Counted from the stretch's first letter, positions 18,702 to 27,485 are shown. The stretch: 64,000 bases of DNA from Actinomadura sp. J1-007 (GCF_009793335.1 NZ_WING01000001.1:7378001-7442000), one strand, 5' to 3'. The notes: generated from the sequence alone by a model not told the origin. Numbers and translations: made by a program.

Positions 18702-18744
18702 CCGCGCCCCTGCCGGGTGACCGCTGCGTCCGGCAGGGGCGCGG
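18702..18744. terminator. Strong bidirectional hairpin terminator
   Basis: A perfect 15-bp GC-rich stem (18702-18716 with 18730-18744) around a 13-nt loop, 15 bases after the protease stop and 67 before the end of the converging esterase gene. There is no T-tract, as is usual for terminators in this kind of genome. Confidence 0.8.
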
Positions 18745-18811
18745 ACCCATTTCCCGCACGCCGGCCGTCCAGGCCCAACGCCCGGGAGCGCCGCCATGCT
18801 CGTACCGCTGG

Positions 18812-19978
18812 TCAGGCTTCAACGCGCGGCCGGGACCTGACCCAGGCGGCGAACGCCTCGGCGGCGTCGACGACCCGGTCGAAGCGCAGCGAGTGGAACA
18901 GGTCGAAGGCGTGCTGGGCGCCGGGCAGTTCGGCGTAGACGACCGGGGAATCGGAGATGCCGCGCAGCTCTTCGGCGAAGCGGCGTGCCGTCCGCACGGG
19001 AACGAGCGTGTCGGCGTCGCCATGGACGATCAGGAACGGCGGCGCGTCGGCGCGGACGTGCGCCATGGGCGAGGTGCCGGACCCTTCGGGGTACCCGTAG
19101 TAATCGCCGTAGTAGCCGTACAGGCAGATCGCCGCGGTGACGGAGGTGTCGGCGGTCTCGAAGCCCGGCTGGTACGCGGGGTCGTTCTGGGTCAGCGCGC
19201 ACAGCGACGTCAGGTGCGCGCCGGCGGAGCTGCCGGCCACGAACGGCGCGCCGGCGCCGGCGCCGTACTCGTGGCCGTGCTCGCGCGTCCAGGCGATGAC
19301 CTTCTTGGCGTCGGCGAGGTGGTCGAGGAAGCCGGCCTCCGGCCTGAGACGGTAGTCGGCGCTGACGCACACCCAGCCCTGGCCGGCCAGCCGGTAGAGG
19401 AGCGGCCTGGCCTCGCGGTTCTTGCGGCCGCCGGAGTAGCCGCCGCCGTGGAAGTAGACCAGGACCGGGCCGCCCTGGGGAGCCGAGCGGTGGCGGTAGA
19501 CGTCCAGGCGGTTGCGCCTGCCCGCGTCGCCGTAGCGGAGGTTGGCGATCCGCTGGACGTCCCGGCGCCGCACGTACATGCCGAGCAGCACGCGGCCGTA
19601 CGGGAGGCGGCGGCGCAGCCCGGCGGCCAGTTCGGGGGCCAGGGCGTCCCGCCACCCGGAGCCGAGGCCGTCGCGCAGAGCGTCGTCCAGCGCGGGACCG
19701 GCCATCGACTGCCGCCGGGCGACGACCGCCAGGCCCGCGCAGGTCGCGACCGCGAGCACGACCACGAGCCGGGCGCCGAGCGACCCCAGATCCCGTTGCG
19801 CGGCCGCGATCGCGGTCGAGACCAGCAGCAGGAAGATCGCCACGAACGGCACCTCGTTCGGCACCATGCCCAGCCGGAAGCCGAGGTTGGCCAGCAGGTT
19901 CGGCCTGCGCGGTGGACGCAGCGCCATCATGGTCACGCACGCGACGAGTCCCGTACCGAAGAGATAGCCGTAGGGCAC
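18812..19978 (-). CDS. Membrane-anchored alpha/beta hydrolase (HSL-type esterase)
   Basis: A 388-residue esterase of the hormone-sensitive-lipase/steryl acetyl hydrolase group. Two to three hydrophobic helices at residues 5-85 anchor it to the membrane; the catalytic domain follows from about 145, with oxyanion HGGGY (VLVYFHGGGYSGG), nucleophile elbow GSSAG, the acid in IVHGDADTLVP and the final His in LPGAQHAF. Such enzymes cleave acyl esters of small lipids or sterols. ATG 19978 is preceded by AAGGAGG at close spacing. It converges with the protease operon and is divergent from the histidine kinase at 20131; regulation by that system is possible but unshown. Confidence 0.88.
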   Translation of the reverse strand: MPYGYLFGTGLVACVTMMALRPPRRPNLLANLGFRLGMVPNEVPFVAIFLLLVSTAIAAAQRDLGSLGARLVVVLAVATCAGLAVVARRQSMAGPALDDALRDGLGSGWRDALAPELAAGLRRRLPYGRVLLGMYVRRRDVQRIANLRYGDAGRRNRLDVYRHRSAPQGGPVLVYFHGGGYSGGRKNREARPLLYRLAGQGWVCVSADYRLRPEAGFLDHLADAKKVIAWTREHGHEYGAGAGAPFVAGSSAGAHLTSLCALTQNDPAYQPGFETADTSVTAAICLYGYYGDYYGYPEGSGTSPMAHVRADAPPFLIVHGDADTLVPVRTARRFAEELRGISDSPVVYAELPGAQHAFDLFHSLRFDRVVDAAEAFAAWVRSRPRVEA

Positions 19979-20118
19979 TGAACGCCTCCTTGCTCAGGGG
20001 AGCTCCCAGCGTGGCCCGCGGCGGAGGGTTCGGAATCGGCCGCGCGACGGCGGTCGCTTCGACCGCGGTGGAGCCGGCCACCGACTTTGGTCGGTGTCGG
20101 CGCGGGACGGCGCGAAGC

Positions 20119-20124
20119 TAGCCT
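20119..20124 (+). promoter_or_regulatory. Probable leaderless -10 box of the two-component operon
   Basis: TAGCCT ends 6 bases before GTG 20131. It fits TANNNT, and no Shine-Dalgarno sequence is visible before the GTG, so the transcript probably starts at the codon. Confidence 0.45.
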
Positions 20125-20130
20125 GAGCCG

Positions 20131-21287
20131 GTGAACACCGAGGTCAACCGCCGGCCGATCCCGCTCGCCGCGGAGGCGTCCGTGGCCATCGCGATGGGCG
20201 CCCTGATCGCCGTGACGGTCTGGGGCCAGCTCGTCGCCCGGCAAGGGCCGGCTCTGCCGTGGCTGGACGTCACCGTGGGCGCGGTCGCCTTGGCACTGGT
20301 GCCGGTCCTGTTGCGGCGGCCGGTCCCGGGAGCCCTGGCGCTGACCGCGCTGGCGGCGCTGTCGCCCGGGGCGACCGCTCCGGCCACCACGGCGGCCCTG
20401 CTGGTCGCTCAGCGCCGCCCGTTCCCCGTGGCCGTGGCGGTGGCGGTGGCCGGTGTCGGAGCGCACCTGGTGCAGGGGCTGTGGCGGCCTAGCGGCGGGA
20501 TCTCGTTCGGCTGGTGGGCGGCGCTGATCGTGGTCAGCTACGGGGCGATGGTCGGCTGGGGGACGTTCGCCCAGGCGCGCCGGGCGCTGCTGGAGTCGCT
20601 GCGTGAACGCGCCCTCCGCGCCGAGGCCGAGCAGGGCCGCCGGGTGGCCGAGGCGCGGATGATGGAACGGACCCGGATCGCCCGCGAGATGCACGACGTT
20701 CTGGCGCACCGGCTGTCGCTGCTGGCCACCTACGCGGGCGCTCTGGAGTACCGCCCCGACCTCGCCCCGAACGGCTGGCCAAGGCCGCGGGCGTCGTCCG
20801 CGACGGGGCGCACCTGGCCCTCGACGAGCTCCGCCAGGTGATCCTCGTCCTGCGCGAGGACGAGGAGGACGGCGAGGACGGGTCCCGGCCGCAGCCGGTG
20901 CTGGCCGACCTGCCGCGCCTGGTGCAGGAGTCGCGCGACGCGGGCGCCGAGGTGGAGCTGACCGACGCGGTGGCCGACCCGGACGCGCTGCCCGCCGCCA
21001 CCGCCCGTACGGCCTACCGCGTGGTGCAGGAGGGGCTGACCAACGCCCGCAAGCACGCCGCGGGCACGCGGGTCCGCGTGGCGTTGGAGGGGCGTCCCGG
21101 GGACCGGCTGGCCATCGAGATCCGCAACCGGCTCCCGGCCGGCCCGGACGCCGCGCCGGCGATCCCGGGCAGCGGCACCGGGCTGGTGGGCCTGACCGAG
21201 CGGGTGCGGCTGGTGGGCGGGACCTTGGACCACCAGGCCGCCGGCGGGGAGTTCCGGCTGCGCGCCTGGCTACCATGGCCGGCGTGA
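20131..21287 (+). CDS. NarL-type sensor histidine kinase (frame broken)
   Basis: A membrane sensor kinase of about 385 residues (HisKA_3 class, like DesK). Five or so hydrophobic helices fill residues 12-150, a short coiled linker follows, then the phosphoacceptor box ERTRIAREMHDVLAHRLS with His188, and the ATPase domain with N-box VVQEGLTNARKHA and G-box GSGTGLVGLTERV. There is no extracellular sensor domain, so it senses in or near the membrane. A C is missing from the run at 20765-20768; CCCCC restores LAPERLAKAAGVVRDGAHLALDE in shorter pieces on either side and joins the halves. The response regulator gene overlaps its end (GTGA). Confidence 0.9.
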
Positions 21288-21937
21288 ACCGCCCCCTGCG
21301 CGTCCTGATCGTGGACGACGACCCCCTGGTCCGCGCGGGCCTGTCGATGATGATCGACGGCGCGGGCGGCATCGAGGTGGTCGGCGAGGCGTCCGACGGC
21401 GACGAGGTGACCGCCGCGGCCGACGCGCACGCGCCGGACGTGGTGCTGATGGACCTGCGGATGCCGCGGGTGGACGGCATCACCGCCACCGGACGGCTGC
21501 GGGCCCGTTCGCGTCCACCCGAGGTGATCGTGCTGACGACGTTCGACACCGACGAGAACATCCTGCACGCGCTGCGCGCCGGAGCGAGCGGCTTCCTGCT
21601 CAAGGACACCCGGCCCGCCAAGATCGTCGAGGCGGTCAGGACGGTCGCCGCGGGGGACCCGATCCTGTCACCGCAGATCACCCGGCGGCTGATGGACCGG
21701 ACGGCCGTGCAGGCCGGGGCGTACAAGAAGGCCCGCGCCGCGCTGGCCACGCTCAGCCCCCGCGAGAACGAGGTGGCGCTGGGGATCGCGCGCGGGCGCA
21801 GCAACGCCGAGATCGCCGAGGAGCTGTTCATGACGGTCGCGACCGTCAAGGCGCACGTGTCGCACATCCTGACCAAGCTCGACCTGGACAACCGCACCCA
21901 GATCGCGCTGCTGGGCCACGACGCGGGCCTGGCCTGA
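21284..21937 (+). CDS. NarL/FixJ-family response regulator
   Basis: A 217-residue regulator partnered with the kinase just upstream. The receiver domain (1-120) has the acidic pocket DDD at 11-13, phosphoacceptor Asp57 (VVLMDLRMP), the Thr of VLTTFD and Lys of LLKDTRP. The C-terminal LuxR-type helix-turn-helix (about 150-210) starts TLSPRENEVALGIARGR and includes MTVATVKAHVSHILTKL. GTG 21284 gives the usual 4-base overlap with the kinase stop; ATG 21275 in the same frame is an alternative and adds three residues. Its targets are unknown; the esterase at 19978 and the operon itself are the closest candidates. Confidence 0.93.
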   Translation: MNRPLRVLIVDDDPLVRAGLSMMIDGAGGIEVVGEASDGDEVTAAADAHAPDVVLMDLRMPRVDGITATGRLRARSRPPEVIVLTTFDTDENILHALRAGASGFLLKDTRPAKIVEAVRTVAAGDPILSPQITRRLMDRTAVQAGAYKKARAALATLSPRENEVALGIARGRSNAEIAEELFMTVATVKAHVSHILTKLDLDNRTQIALLGHDAGLA

Positions 21938-21941
21938 CACC

Positions 21942-21964
21942 CCGAGGGCCCTCGCCGCCCTCGG
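21942..21964. terminator. Hairpin terminator after the response regulator
   Basis: A perfect 8-bp stem (21942-21949 with 21957-21964) around a 7-nt loop starts 4 bases after the stop codon and lies between converging genes, so it may serve both. Confidence 0.6.
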
Positions 21965-22010
21965 CGGGCCGGCCGAATCCGCGGCCGACGCGCCGAAGGC
22001 CGTTCAGGCG

Positions 22011-22367
22011 CTACATCTGCTGGTGGCCGTAGAAGGCGCGGACGCGTGCGGCCAGACCGTGTTCGTCAAGCTCGACGACGTCGAGCACGCTGTTGCCGTT
22101 CTCCCGCCGGTAGAGCAACGCATAGCCATTGGGGCCGGACAGCAGCGCCTCCTCGGTGAAGGACAGGTCGGGAGCCAGTTCCAGCCCGAGCTCGAAATGC
22201 CTGCGCAGTTCCTCCTTGCCGCGGAGCCGGCCGTCGGGGCGGCCCCAGCGGCGCACCACCGTCGAGGCGGCGAAGTCAACGTCGTCGGCATAGCAAGCCA
22301 TGATCGCGTCGAGATCGCGTGCCTTCCACGCCGCGAGCCAGGCGTCGGCATGGGCTCGAAGATCCAT
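22011..22367 (-). CDS. SnoaL-like nuclear transport factor 2 family protein
   Basis: A 118-residue cone-shaped NTF2-fold protein. It begins MDLRAHADAWLAAWKARDLDAI, the long first helix, followed by MACYADDVDFAAS and the beta-strands to the end (DVVELDEHGLAARVRAFYG). The family includes polyketide cyclases, isomerases and binding proteins, and the pocket residues here do not decide between them. It is divergent from the azoreductase at 22569; the two palindromes at 22500-22548 lie between them and may control both. The ATG at 22367 has no strong ribosome site. Confidence 0.82.
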   Translation of the reverse strand: MDLRAHADAWLAAWKARDLDAIMACYADDVDFAASTVVRRWGRPDGRLRGKEELRRHFELGLELAPDLSFTEEALLSGPNGYALLYRRENGNSVLDVVELDEHGLAARVRAFYGHQQM

Positions 22368-22499
22368 GCCAGCACTATCCCATCCCGCCCGGGCGGCACC
22401 GCGCCGGGCCAGCCCGACGCGGTGCGCGGTGCGCGGTGCCGGTGCCGCACAGCGCTCGGAAGGCGGGCCGCCGTGCCCCCAGCCGCGCGCCTTGCTAAG

Positions 22500-22548
22500 C
22501 GGACCATGGTCCGTTAGTGTTCCGGGAAGAGATTCGGACCACGGTCCG
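22500..22548. promoter_or_regulatory. Paired palindromic operator before the azoreductase
   Basis: Two copies of a 14-bp palindrome, CGGACC-NN-GGTCCG, stand at 22500-22513 and 22535-22548 with centres 35 bases apart. Both copies extend into similar flanks (TAAG outside the first, CTTA outside the second). This is the form of an operator for a TetR- or HxlR/MarR-type repressor dimer pair. No regulator whose own promoter has the same site is visible here; the MarR gene at 23329 carries a different palindrome. Confidence 0.7.
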
Positions 22549-22568
22549 CTTACTTGAAGGGTCAGACC

Positions 22569-23195
22569 ATGAGCCGTTTGCTGCACGTCTCCGCCTCGCC
22601 GCGCGGAGCGTCCTCCGAGTCGCTGGCGCTCGCCGCCACGTTCCTCGACGCCTACCGGGAGACCCACCCCGGCGACACCGTCGAGCACCACGACCTCTGG
22701 GACGGCACGCTCCCGGAGTTCGGCCCCGCCGGAACCGGAGCCAAGATGGCGGTCTTCGGAGGCGCCGACCCGTCCGGCGCCGAGGAACGCGCCTGGACGG
22801 CCGCCCGCGCCGTCTTCGAGCATTTCGACTCCTACGACCGCTACCTGTTCAGCGTCCCCATGTGGAACGCGGGCGTGCCGTACATCCTCAAGCAGTTCAT
22901 CGACGTCATCTCCCAGCCGGGCTGGGTGTTCGGCTTCGATCCCGAGCAGGGCTACACCGGTCTCCTGAAAGACAAGAAGGCGGCCGTCGTCTACACGGGC
23001 GCCGTCTATGGCGACGGCCGCGGACCGGCCTTCGGCGCCGACTTCCAGAGCACGTTCTTCGACGACTGGCTGCGCTGGGCCGGGATCGCGGACATCACCA
23101 CCGTGGAGTTCCGTCCCAACCTCGCCACCGCCGACGCCGAGACGGGACGCCGCGAAGCCCACGCCCGGGCCCGCGAGGAGGGCAAGCGCTTCTGA
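22569..23195 (+). CDS. FMN-dependent NADH-azoreductase (AzoR family)
   Basis: A 208-residue flavodoxin-like-fold reductase that uses NAD(P)H and FMN for two-electron reduction of quinones and azo compounds, a detoxifying activity in the cytoplasm. Hallmarks are the N-terminal phosphate-binding strand SRLLHVSASPRGASSES, the middle segment FSVPMWNAGVPYILKQFID that contacts the isoalloxazine ring, and the late YTGAVYGDG. ATG 22569 follows GAAGGGT at 22556-22562; a TTG at 22554 is possible but has no site. Expression is probably repressor controlled through the paired palindromes upstream, and a long hairpin follows the stop. Confidence 0.92.
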   Translation: MSRLLHVSASPRGASSESLALAATFLDAYRETHPGDTVEHHDLWDGTLPEFGPAGTGAKMAVFGGADPSGAEERAWTAARAVFEHFDSYDRYLFSVPMWNAGVPYILKQFIDVISQPGWVFGFDPEQGYTGLLKDKKAAVVYTGAVYGDGRGPAFGADFQSTFFDDWLRWAGIADITTVEFRPNLATADAETGRREAHARAREEGKRF

Positions 23196-23220
23196 CAGGG
23201 AGGTCGCGGCCCCCATGCCC

Positions 23221-23250
23221 GGCCCCCATGCCCGGCCGGGCATGGGGGCC
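23221..23250. terminator. Perfect 30-bp palindrome, probable terminator
   Basis: The 30 bases are fully self-complementary (arms GGCCCCCATGCCCGG and its complement, no loop), 25 bases after the azoreductase stop. The outer half of the left arm is preceded by another copy of GGCCCCCATGCCC at 23208-23220, so the structure contains a local tandem repeat that offers two alternative left arms. Confidence 0.65.
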
Positions 23251-23283
23251 GGCTCACTTGCGGGGGACGAAAAGAGCGTTTAT

Positions 23284-23305
23284 GGTTGGTTGAGTCAAAC
23301 CAACC
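23284..23305 (+). promoter_or_regulatory. MarR autoregulatory operator
   Basis: A perfect 8-bp inverted repeat, GGTTGGTT and AACCAACC around 6 bases, lies 23 bases before the MarR start. It is A/T-rich compared with its surroundings and has the size of a MarR dimer site. Confidence 0.7.
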
Positions 23306-23328
23306 AATTGCGGGGGGAGTGGCGGACG

Positions 23329-23808
23329 ATGGGGGACGCCGCGGACCGGGAAGGCCGGTCGGAGCAGCGGGAGGCCGCCGACCGCGTGGCGGCGGCGCTG
23401 GCCACGGTCGGCAACTGGATGTTCGCCCCGGCCACGCGGCGGCGGATCATGGCCGCCTCGGGGCTGGAGATGTCGCTGGGGGACTACACGCTGCTCGCCC
23501 AGGTCTCGCTGCACGGGCCGGTGCGGCTGTCGGTGCTGGCCGGGCAGATGGAGGTGGACAAGTCCACGCTCTCGCCGCCCGCCAAACGCCTGGAGGCGCG
23601 CCGGCTCATCGAGCGGCGGCCCGACCCGGCGGACGCCAGGGCGCAGCTCGTGAGCGTCACGCGGGAGGGCAGGCTCGCCATCCGCGAACTCTGGAAAGCA
23701 CGCGCGGAAGCCGTTGCCTCGCTCATGTCCGACTGGGAGCCGTCCGACATCGAGCACCTGGCCGAAGGGCTCGGCGCTTTCGCCGAAGCCATCAAGAAAA
23801 GCTCCTAG
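23329..23808 (+). CDS. MarR-family transcriptional regulator
   Basis: A 159-residue winged-helix dimer. The N-terminal helix is followed by the DNA-binding core: GPVRLSVLAGQMEVDKSTLS is the helix-turn-helix and RRLIERRPDPADARAQLVSVT the wing with the conserved Asp-Arg region; long C-terminal helices (WKARAEAVASLMSDWEP) complete the dimer. MarR proteins sense phenolic or oxidising ligands and repress nearby detoxification genes. ATG 23329 is preceded by GGGGGGAG. Candidate targets are the quinone reductase and NmrA genes downstream, in the same direction with 186 bases between. It has its own operator at 23284. Confidence 0.9.
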   Translation: MGDAADREGRSEQREAADRVAAALATVGNWMFAPATRRRIMAASGLEMSLGDYTLLAQVSLHGPVRLSVLAGQMEVDKSTLSPPAKRLEARRLIERRPDPADARAQLVSVTREGRLAIRELWKARAEAVASLMSDWEPSDIEHLAEGLGAFAEAIKKSS

Positions 23809-23994
23809 CAGTTCTTTGAACGCGCGCTGACCGTCGTCACCGCGCTCTGACTTCCTGCGCCTTTCGCGCCGCGTTCTATACGCCTCCGATGACCCGTGTC
23901 CCGTCCCGGTCATTGCGGGTTCTCCTGCCCATTCCCTTTCGGCCGCGCGCCGGCTTTCGTCGGCGTTCTGCCCATCCACGGAGTGAGAGATCAC

Positions 23995-24975
23995 ATGCGT
24001 TCTGTTGTGCTGCCCGAATTCGGTCCGCCGGACCGGCTGCGCGTCGCCGAGACGCCCGAGCCCCGGCCGGGCGCCGGCCAGGTCACGGTGCGCGTGGCCG
24101 CCGCCGGCGTCCAGTTCCTGGAGACCCAGATCCGCTCGGGGACGATGCGCGGAGCGCTCGGCGGCGCGCCGCTCCCGGTGGTCCTCGGCAAGGAGGTCGC
24201 GGGCCAGGTGACCGCGGTCGGCCCGGACGGCGACGCGGACCTCGTCGGCGCGCGGGTCCTGGCCGCCACCGCGGGCACCGGCGGCTACGCCGAGGTCGCC
24301 GCCGTGCCCGCCGACTCGCTCGTCCCGGTGCCGGACGGCCTCGACCTGCATGAGGCGGTCGCGATCCACCGGAACGGGGCCACCGCCCAGGGCCTGGTCC
24401 GGGCGGCCCGCGTCGCCGCCGGGGATCGCGTGCTGGTGCAGGCCGCCGCGGGCGCCGTCGGCACCGTCCTGGTGCAGTTGCTGAAACGCGCCGGCGCCAC
24501 GGTCGTCGGGGCCGCGCGCGGGGAGCACAAGCTGGCGCTGGTCCGGAGCCTCGGAGCCGACCACGCGGTCGACTACTCGCTGCCCGGCTGGACCGACCGG
24601 GTCCGCGACGCCGTCGGCGGTTCCGTCGAGGTCGTCTTCGACCATGTCGGCGGCGAACCGGGCCGCGCGTCGTTCGAGCTGCTCACCCCGGGCTCCGGAC
24701 GGCAGATCGTGTTCGGGTTCTCCGGCGGTACGCCGCTGGACGTCAAGCCCATGGAGCTGCTCGGCCGGGGCCTGACCCTCACCGGCTTCAGCGCGGGACT
24801 CATCTGGAGCAGGCCCGCCCACGCCCGCGACCTGGTGGACGAGGTCCTCGGCCTGGCCGCAGCGGGCTCCCTCAGGCCGGTGGTCGGCCAGCGGTTCCCG
24901 CTGGAGCGGGCGGCCGACGCGCATGCCGCCGTCGAGGCGCGCGGCACCGTCGGCAAGACCCTGCTCATCCCTTGA
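23995..24975 (+). CDS. NADPH:quinone oxidoreductase, zinc-less MDR family
   Basis: A 326-residue medium-chain dehydrogenase/reductase of the quinone reductase type. The GroES-like N-terminal domain (MRSVVLPEFGPPDRLRVAE) lacks the zinc-binding cysteines of alcohol dehydrogenases, and the Rossmann domain carries the NADPH motif VQAAAGAVGTVLVQL (about 145-160), then VVGAARGEHKLALVRSLGAD, where a basic residue favours NADPH. It ends GKTLLIP, as usual. ATG 23995 is selected by GGAGTGAGAG upstream. With the NmrA-like gene 49 bases downstream it forms a likely redox operon, perhaps under the MarR regulator. Confidence 0.9.
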   Translation: MRSVVLPEFGPPDRLRVAETPEPRPGAGQVTVRVAAAGVQFLETQIRSGTMRGALGGAPLPVVLGKEVAGQVTAVGPDGDADLVGARVLAATAGTGGYAEVAAVPADSLVPVPDGLDLHEAVAIHRNGATAQGLVRAARVAAGDRVLVQAAAGAVGTVLVQLLKRAGATVVGAARGEHKLALVRSLGADHAVDYSLPGWTDRVRDAVGGSVEVVFDHVGGEPGRASFELLTPGSGRQIVFGFSGGTPLDVKPMELLGRGLTLTGFSAGLIWSRPAHARDLVDEVLGLAAAGSLRPVVGQRFPLERAADAHAAVEARGTVGKTLLIP

Positions 24976-25024
24976 ACGCCTGGAAACAGGTTCCCATCAC
25001 CGCATATATGTAGGAGAGAACGGC

Positions 25025-25918
25025 ATGTCATCGAAGATCTTCGTCGCCGGAGCGACCGGACTGCTCGGCGGACGGATCGTCAGCGCCCTCCTCGACCAGG
25101 GCGCCTCCGTCCGGGCCCTGGTGCGGCCGGGCGTGGACGCGGAGAAGAAGGCGGCGATCAATGCGCTCCAGGCCCGCGGCCTGGAGGTGGTCGAGGGCGA
25201 CATCACCGACCCGGCGGCACGGCTGGCCGACGCGATCGGCGACGCCGCGACGGTGGTCTCGGCCGTCCAGGGCGGCCCCGACGTGATCGTGGACGGGCAG
25301 GTCAACCTCGTGCGCGCCGCCGAGAAGGCCGGCGCCGGACGCTTCATCCCGTCCGACTTCGCCGTCGATGTGACCAGGCTGGAGGACGGCGACAACTTCA
25401 TGATCGACTGGCGGCGCCGGGCCGCCGCCGCGTACCGCGAGGCCGACCTCAACGTGGTCTCGGTGCTCAACGGCGCGTTCTACGAGGTCATGCTCGGTTT
25501 CATGGGGATCGTGGACTGGGAGCGGGGCACGCTGTCGCACTGGGGCGACCCCGACCAGCCGCTCGACCTGACCTCGGTGGCGGACACGGCCGCCTACACC
25601 GCCGCCGCGGCGCTCGACCCCGGCGCGGCCGGCACGCTCCGGTTTGCCGGTGAGGTCGTCTCGTTCCGCGGGTTCCACGAGGCGGTCGAGCGCGGTTCCG
25701 GCCGGCGGCTGGAGCTGCGCAACCTCGGCACCGCCGACGAGCTGCGCGCCGAGATCGAACGCCGGGCCCGGCTCACCGAGAACCCGTTCGACTACGTCGC
25801 GCTCCAGTACCAGTGGTGCATGGTGAGCGGGAAGGGCAAGTTCGCCACCCTGGACAACGCCAGGTACCCGCAGGTCACGCCCGTGTCGGTGGCCGACTTC
25901 GTGCGGGCCTCCGCCTGA
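25025..25918 (+). CDS. NmrA-like NAD(P)-binding protein
   Basis: A 297-residue atypical short-chain dehydrogenase of the NmrA/isoflavone-reductase-like group. The dinucleotide motif is FVAGATGLLGGRIVSALL near residue 8, followed by ALVRPG, which recognises the NADP phosphate, and GDITDPAARLADAIGDA. FIPSDFAVDVT stands where aromatic-alcohol and phenylpropene reductases have their Lys-bearing helix; the Lys itself is not evident, so catalysis is uncertain and a sensor role is possible. ATG 25025 follows AGGAGAG. It is cotranscribed with the quinone reductase and ends at a strong hairpin. Confidence 0.85.
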   Translation: MSSKIFVAGATGLLGGRIVSALLDQGASVRALVRPGVDAEKKAAINALQARGLEVVEGDITDPAARLADAIGDAATVVSAVQGGPDVIVDGQVNLVRAAEKAGAGRFIPSDFAVDVTRLEDGDNFMIDWRRRAAAAYREADLNVVSVLNGAFYEVMLGFMGIVDWERGTLSHWGDPDQPLDLTSVADTAAYTAAAALDPGAAGTLRFAGEVVSFRGFHEAVERGSGRRLELRNLGTADELRAEIERRARLTENPFDYVALQYQWCMVSGKGKFATLDNARYPQVTPVSVADFVRASA

Positions 25919-25928
25919 GCACGTGAAA

Positions 25929-25963
25929 CCCCGCTCCCGTCCGGTGCTCGGACGGGAGCGGGG
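25929..25963. terminator. Strong bidirectional hairpin terminator
   Basis: A perfect 15-bp stem (25929-25943 with 25949-25963) with a 5-nt loop fills the 51-base gap between the converging NmrA-like and efflux genes. Confidence 0.85.
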
Positions 25964-25969
25964 GAGCGG

Positions 25970-27427
25970 TCAGCCTGTGGTGACGTGCGCGGGGTCCGGC
26001 GTCTCGGCGGCCGTCGCGGGCGGTGGGGCGAGGCGGGGCAGGACGAGGCTGACCAGCAGTCCGGCCACCATTCCGGCCGCGGTCAGCAGCACCACGACGA
26101 GCTCGCCGTGGGCGGTCGCCGAACGCAGGGACTCGCCGGACTTGCCCTCCGTGCCGATGTCGGCGAGGGCGGTGAACACCGCCAGGCCGATCGCGTTGCC
26201 GATGTTGAGGGCGGTGGAGGCGATGCCGTTGGCGACGCCCTGCTCGTGGGCGGCGGTGCCGGTGGCGGCGGCGATCCACATCGCCGTCCAGACGATGCCC
26301 TGGCCGACGCCGGAGACGACCAGTCCGGGCACCAGCAGGCCGTAGCCGGCGTCCGCGTCGAAGCCGATCGCCAGGACCGCCGTGCCGACGGCGCCGATCG
26401 CGAAACCGATCAGCAGGGTCGTGCGCAGGCCGATGCGGGTGGTCAGCCGTTCGCCGAGCTGCGTGCCGGTGGCGATCGCCACCGAGGGGACCAGGAACGC
26501 CATTCCGGTCTGCAACGCGCTGTAGCCGTGCACGCTCTGCATGAGCACGGTCAGGAAGTAGGGCAGCACGCCGTAGGTCGCCATGTAGATGAACGTGACG
26601 CTCATGCCGATGGTCAGGCTGCGGTTGCGGAACAGCCGGAACGGCATGAGCGGGTCGGCGCTGCGCCGTTCGATGGCCGCGAACGCCGCCAGCAGCACCG
26701 CGGCCAGCAGCAGCGCGCCGATCACCAGCGGGCTGCCCCAGCCCTCCTCCGGCCCCTCCACCAGGGCGAACACCAGCAGCGTCGCGCCGCCGGTGACGGT
26801 CAGCGAGCCGGGCAGGTCGAAGCGCCGCCGCTGCCCGCGGGCCGGGTCGCGCGGGATCACCGCGAGCGCGGCCAGGGCCACGAGGGCGGCCAGCGGGACG
26901 TTGACGTAGAAGACGGCGGGCCAGCCGAAGTTCTCGGTGAGCACGCCGCCGAGCAGCGCGCCGATGGTCAGGCCGCTGGCGCCCGCGCCGCCCCAGACCG
27001 CCAGGGCCCGGTTGCGCTGCGGCCCCTCGGCGAACAGCGTGTTGATCAGCGACAGGGTCGAGGGCAGCAGCAGCGCGCCGCCGATCCCCTGCACCGCCCG
27101 CGCCACGACGATCGTGGCGGGCGACGGCGCGAGGCCGCCGGCCAGCGAGGAGACGGCGTAGAGGACCAGGGCGAGCACGAAGACGCGGCGGCGGCCCAGC
27201 AGGTCGGCGGCGCGCCCGCCGAACAGCAGGAACCCGCCGGCGAACACGACGTAGGCGCTCACCACGAGCTGCTGGGTCTGGCCGGGGAAGCCCAGTTCCG
27301 CGCCGATCTCGGGGAGCGCGACGAACACGATGTTCAGGTCCAGCGCGTAGATCAGTTGCGCGAGCGCCAGCAGGGCCAGGGTCCAGCCCAGCCGCCGTCC
27401 GGCGGGCTGCCTTGCGAGAGCGGACAT
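25970..27427 (-). CDS. MFS efflux transporter, DHA2 family
   Basis: A 485-residue, 14-helix drug exporter. Motif D1 is seen in helix 1 (YALDLNIVFVALPEIGAEL), motif A in GGRAADLLGRRRVF, and the antiporter-type segment GALLGGVLTENFGWPAVF around residue 150. It is closely similar in plan to the pump at 6389 but not a recent copy. I choose ATG 27427 (GAAAGGG 14 bases upstream) over GTG 27439, which touches that same site. It is transcribed divergently from an ArsR-type repressor, with an inverted repeat between them (27486-27503), the standard arrangement of an inducible pump and its repressor. Confidence 0.9.
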   Translation of the reverse strand: MSALARQPAGRRLGWTLALLALAQLIYALDLNIVFVALPEIGAELGFPGQTQQLVVSAYVVFAGGFLLFGGRAADLLGRRRVFVLALVLYAVSSLAGGLAPSPATIVVARAVQGIGGALLLPSTLSLINTLFAEGPQRNRALAVWGGAGASGLTIGALLGGVLTENFGWPAVFYVNVPLAALVALAALAVIPRDPARGQRRRFDLPGSLTVTGGATLLVFALVEGPEEGWGSPLVIGALLLAAVLLAAFAAIERRSADPLMPFRLFRNRSLTIGMSVTFIYMATYGVLPYFLTVLMQSVHGYSALQTGMAFLVPSVAIATGTQLGERLTTRIGLRTTLLIGFAIGAVGTAVLAIGFDADAGYGLLVPGLVVSGVGQGIVWTAMWIAAATGTAAHEQGVANGIASTALNIGNAIGLAVFTALADIGTEGKSGESLRSATAHGELVVVLLTAAGMVAGLLVSLVLPRLAPPPATAAETPDPAHVTTG

Positions 27428-27485
27428 GCCAGAGGACACCCTTTCAGTGGGACCCGGGTCGGCGCGGCCGCCCGGGAATACGACT

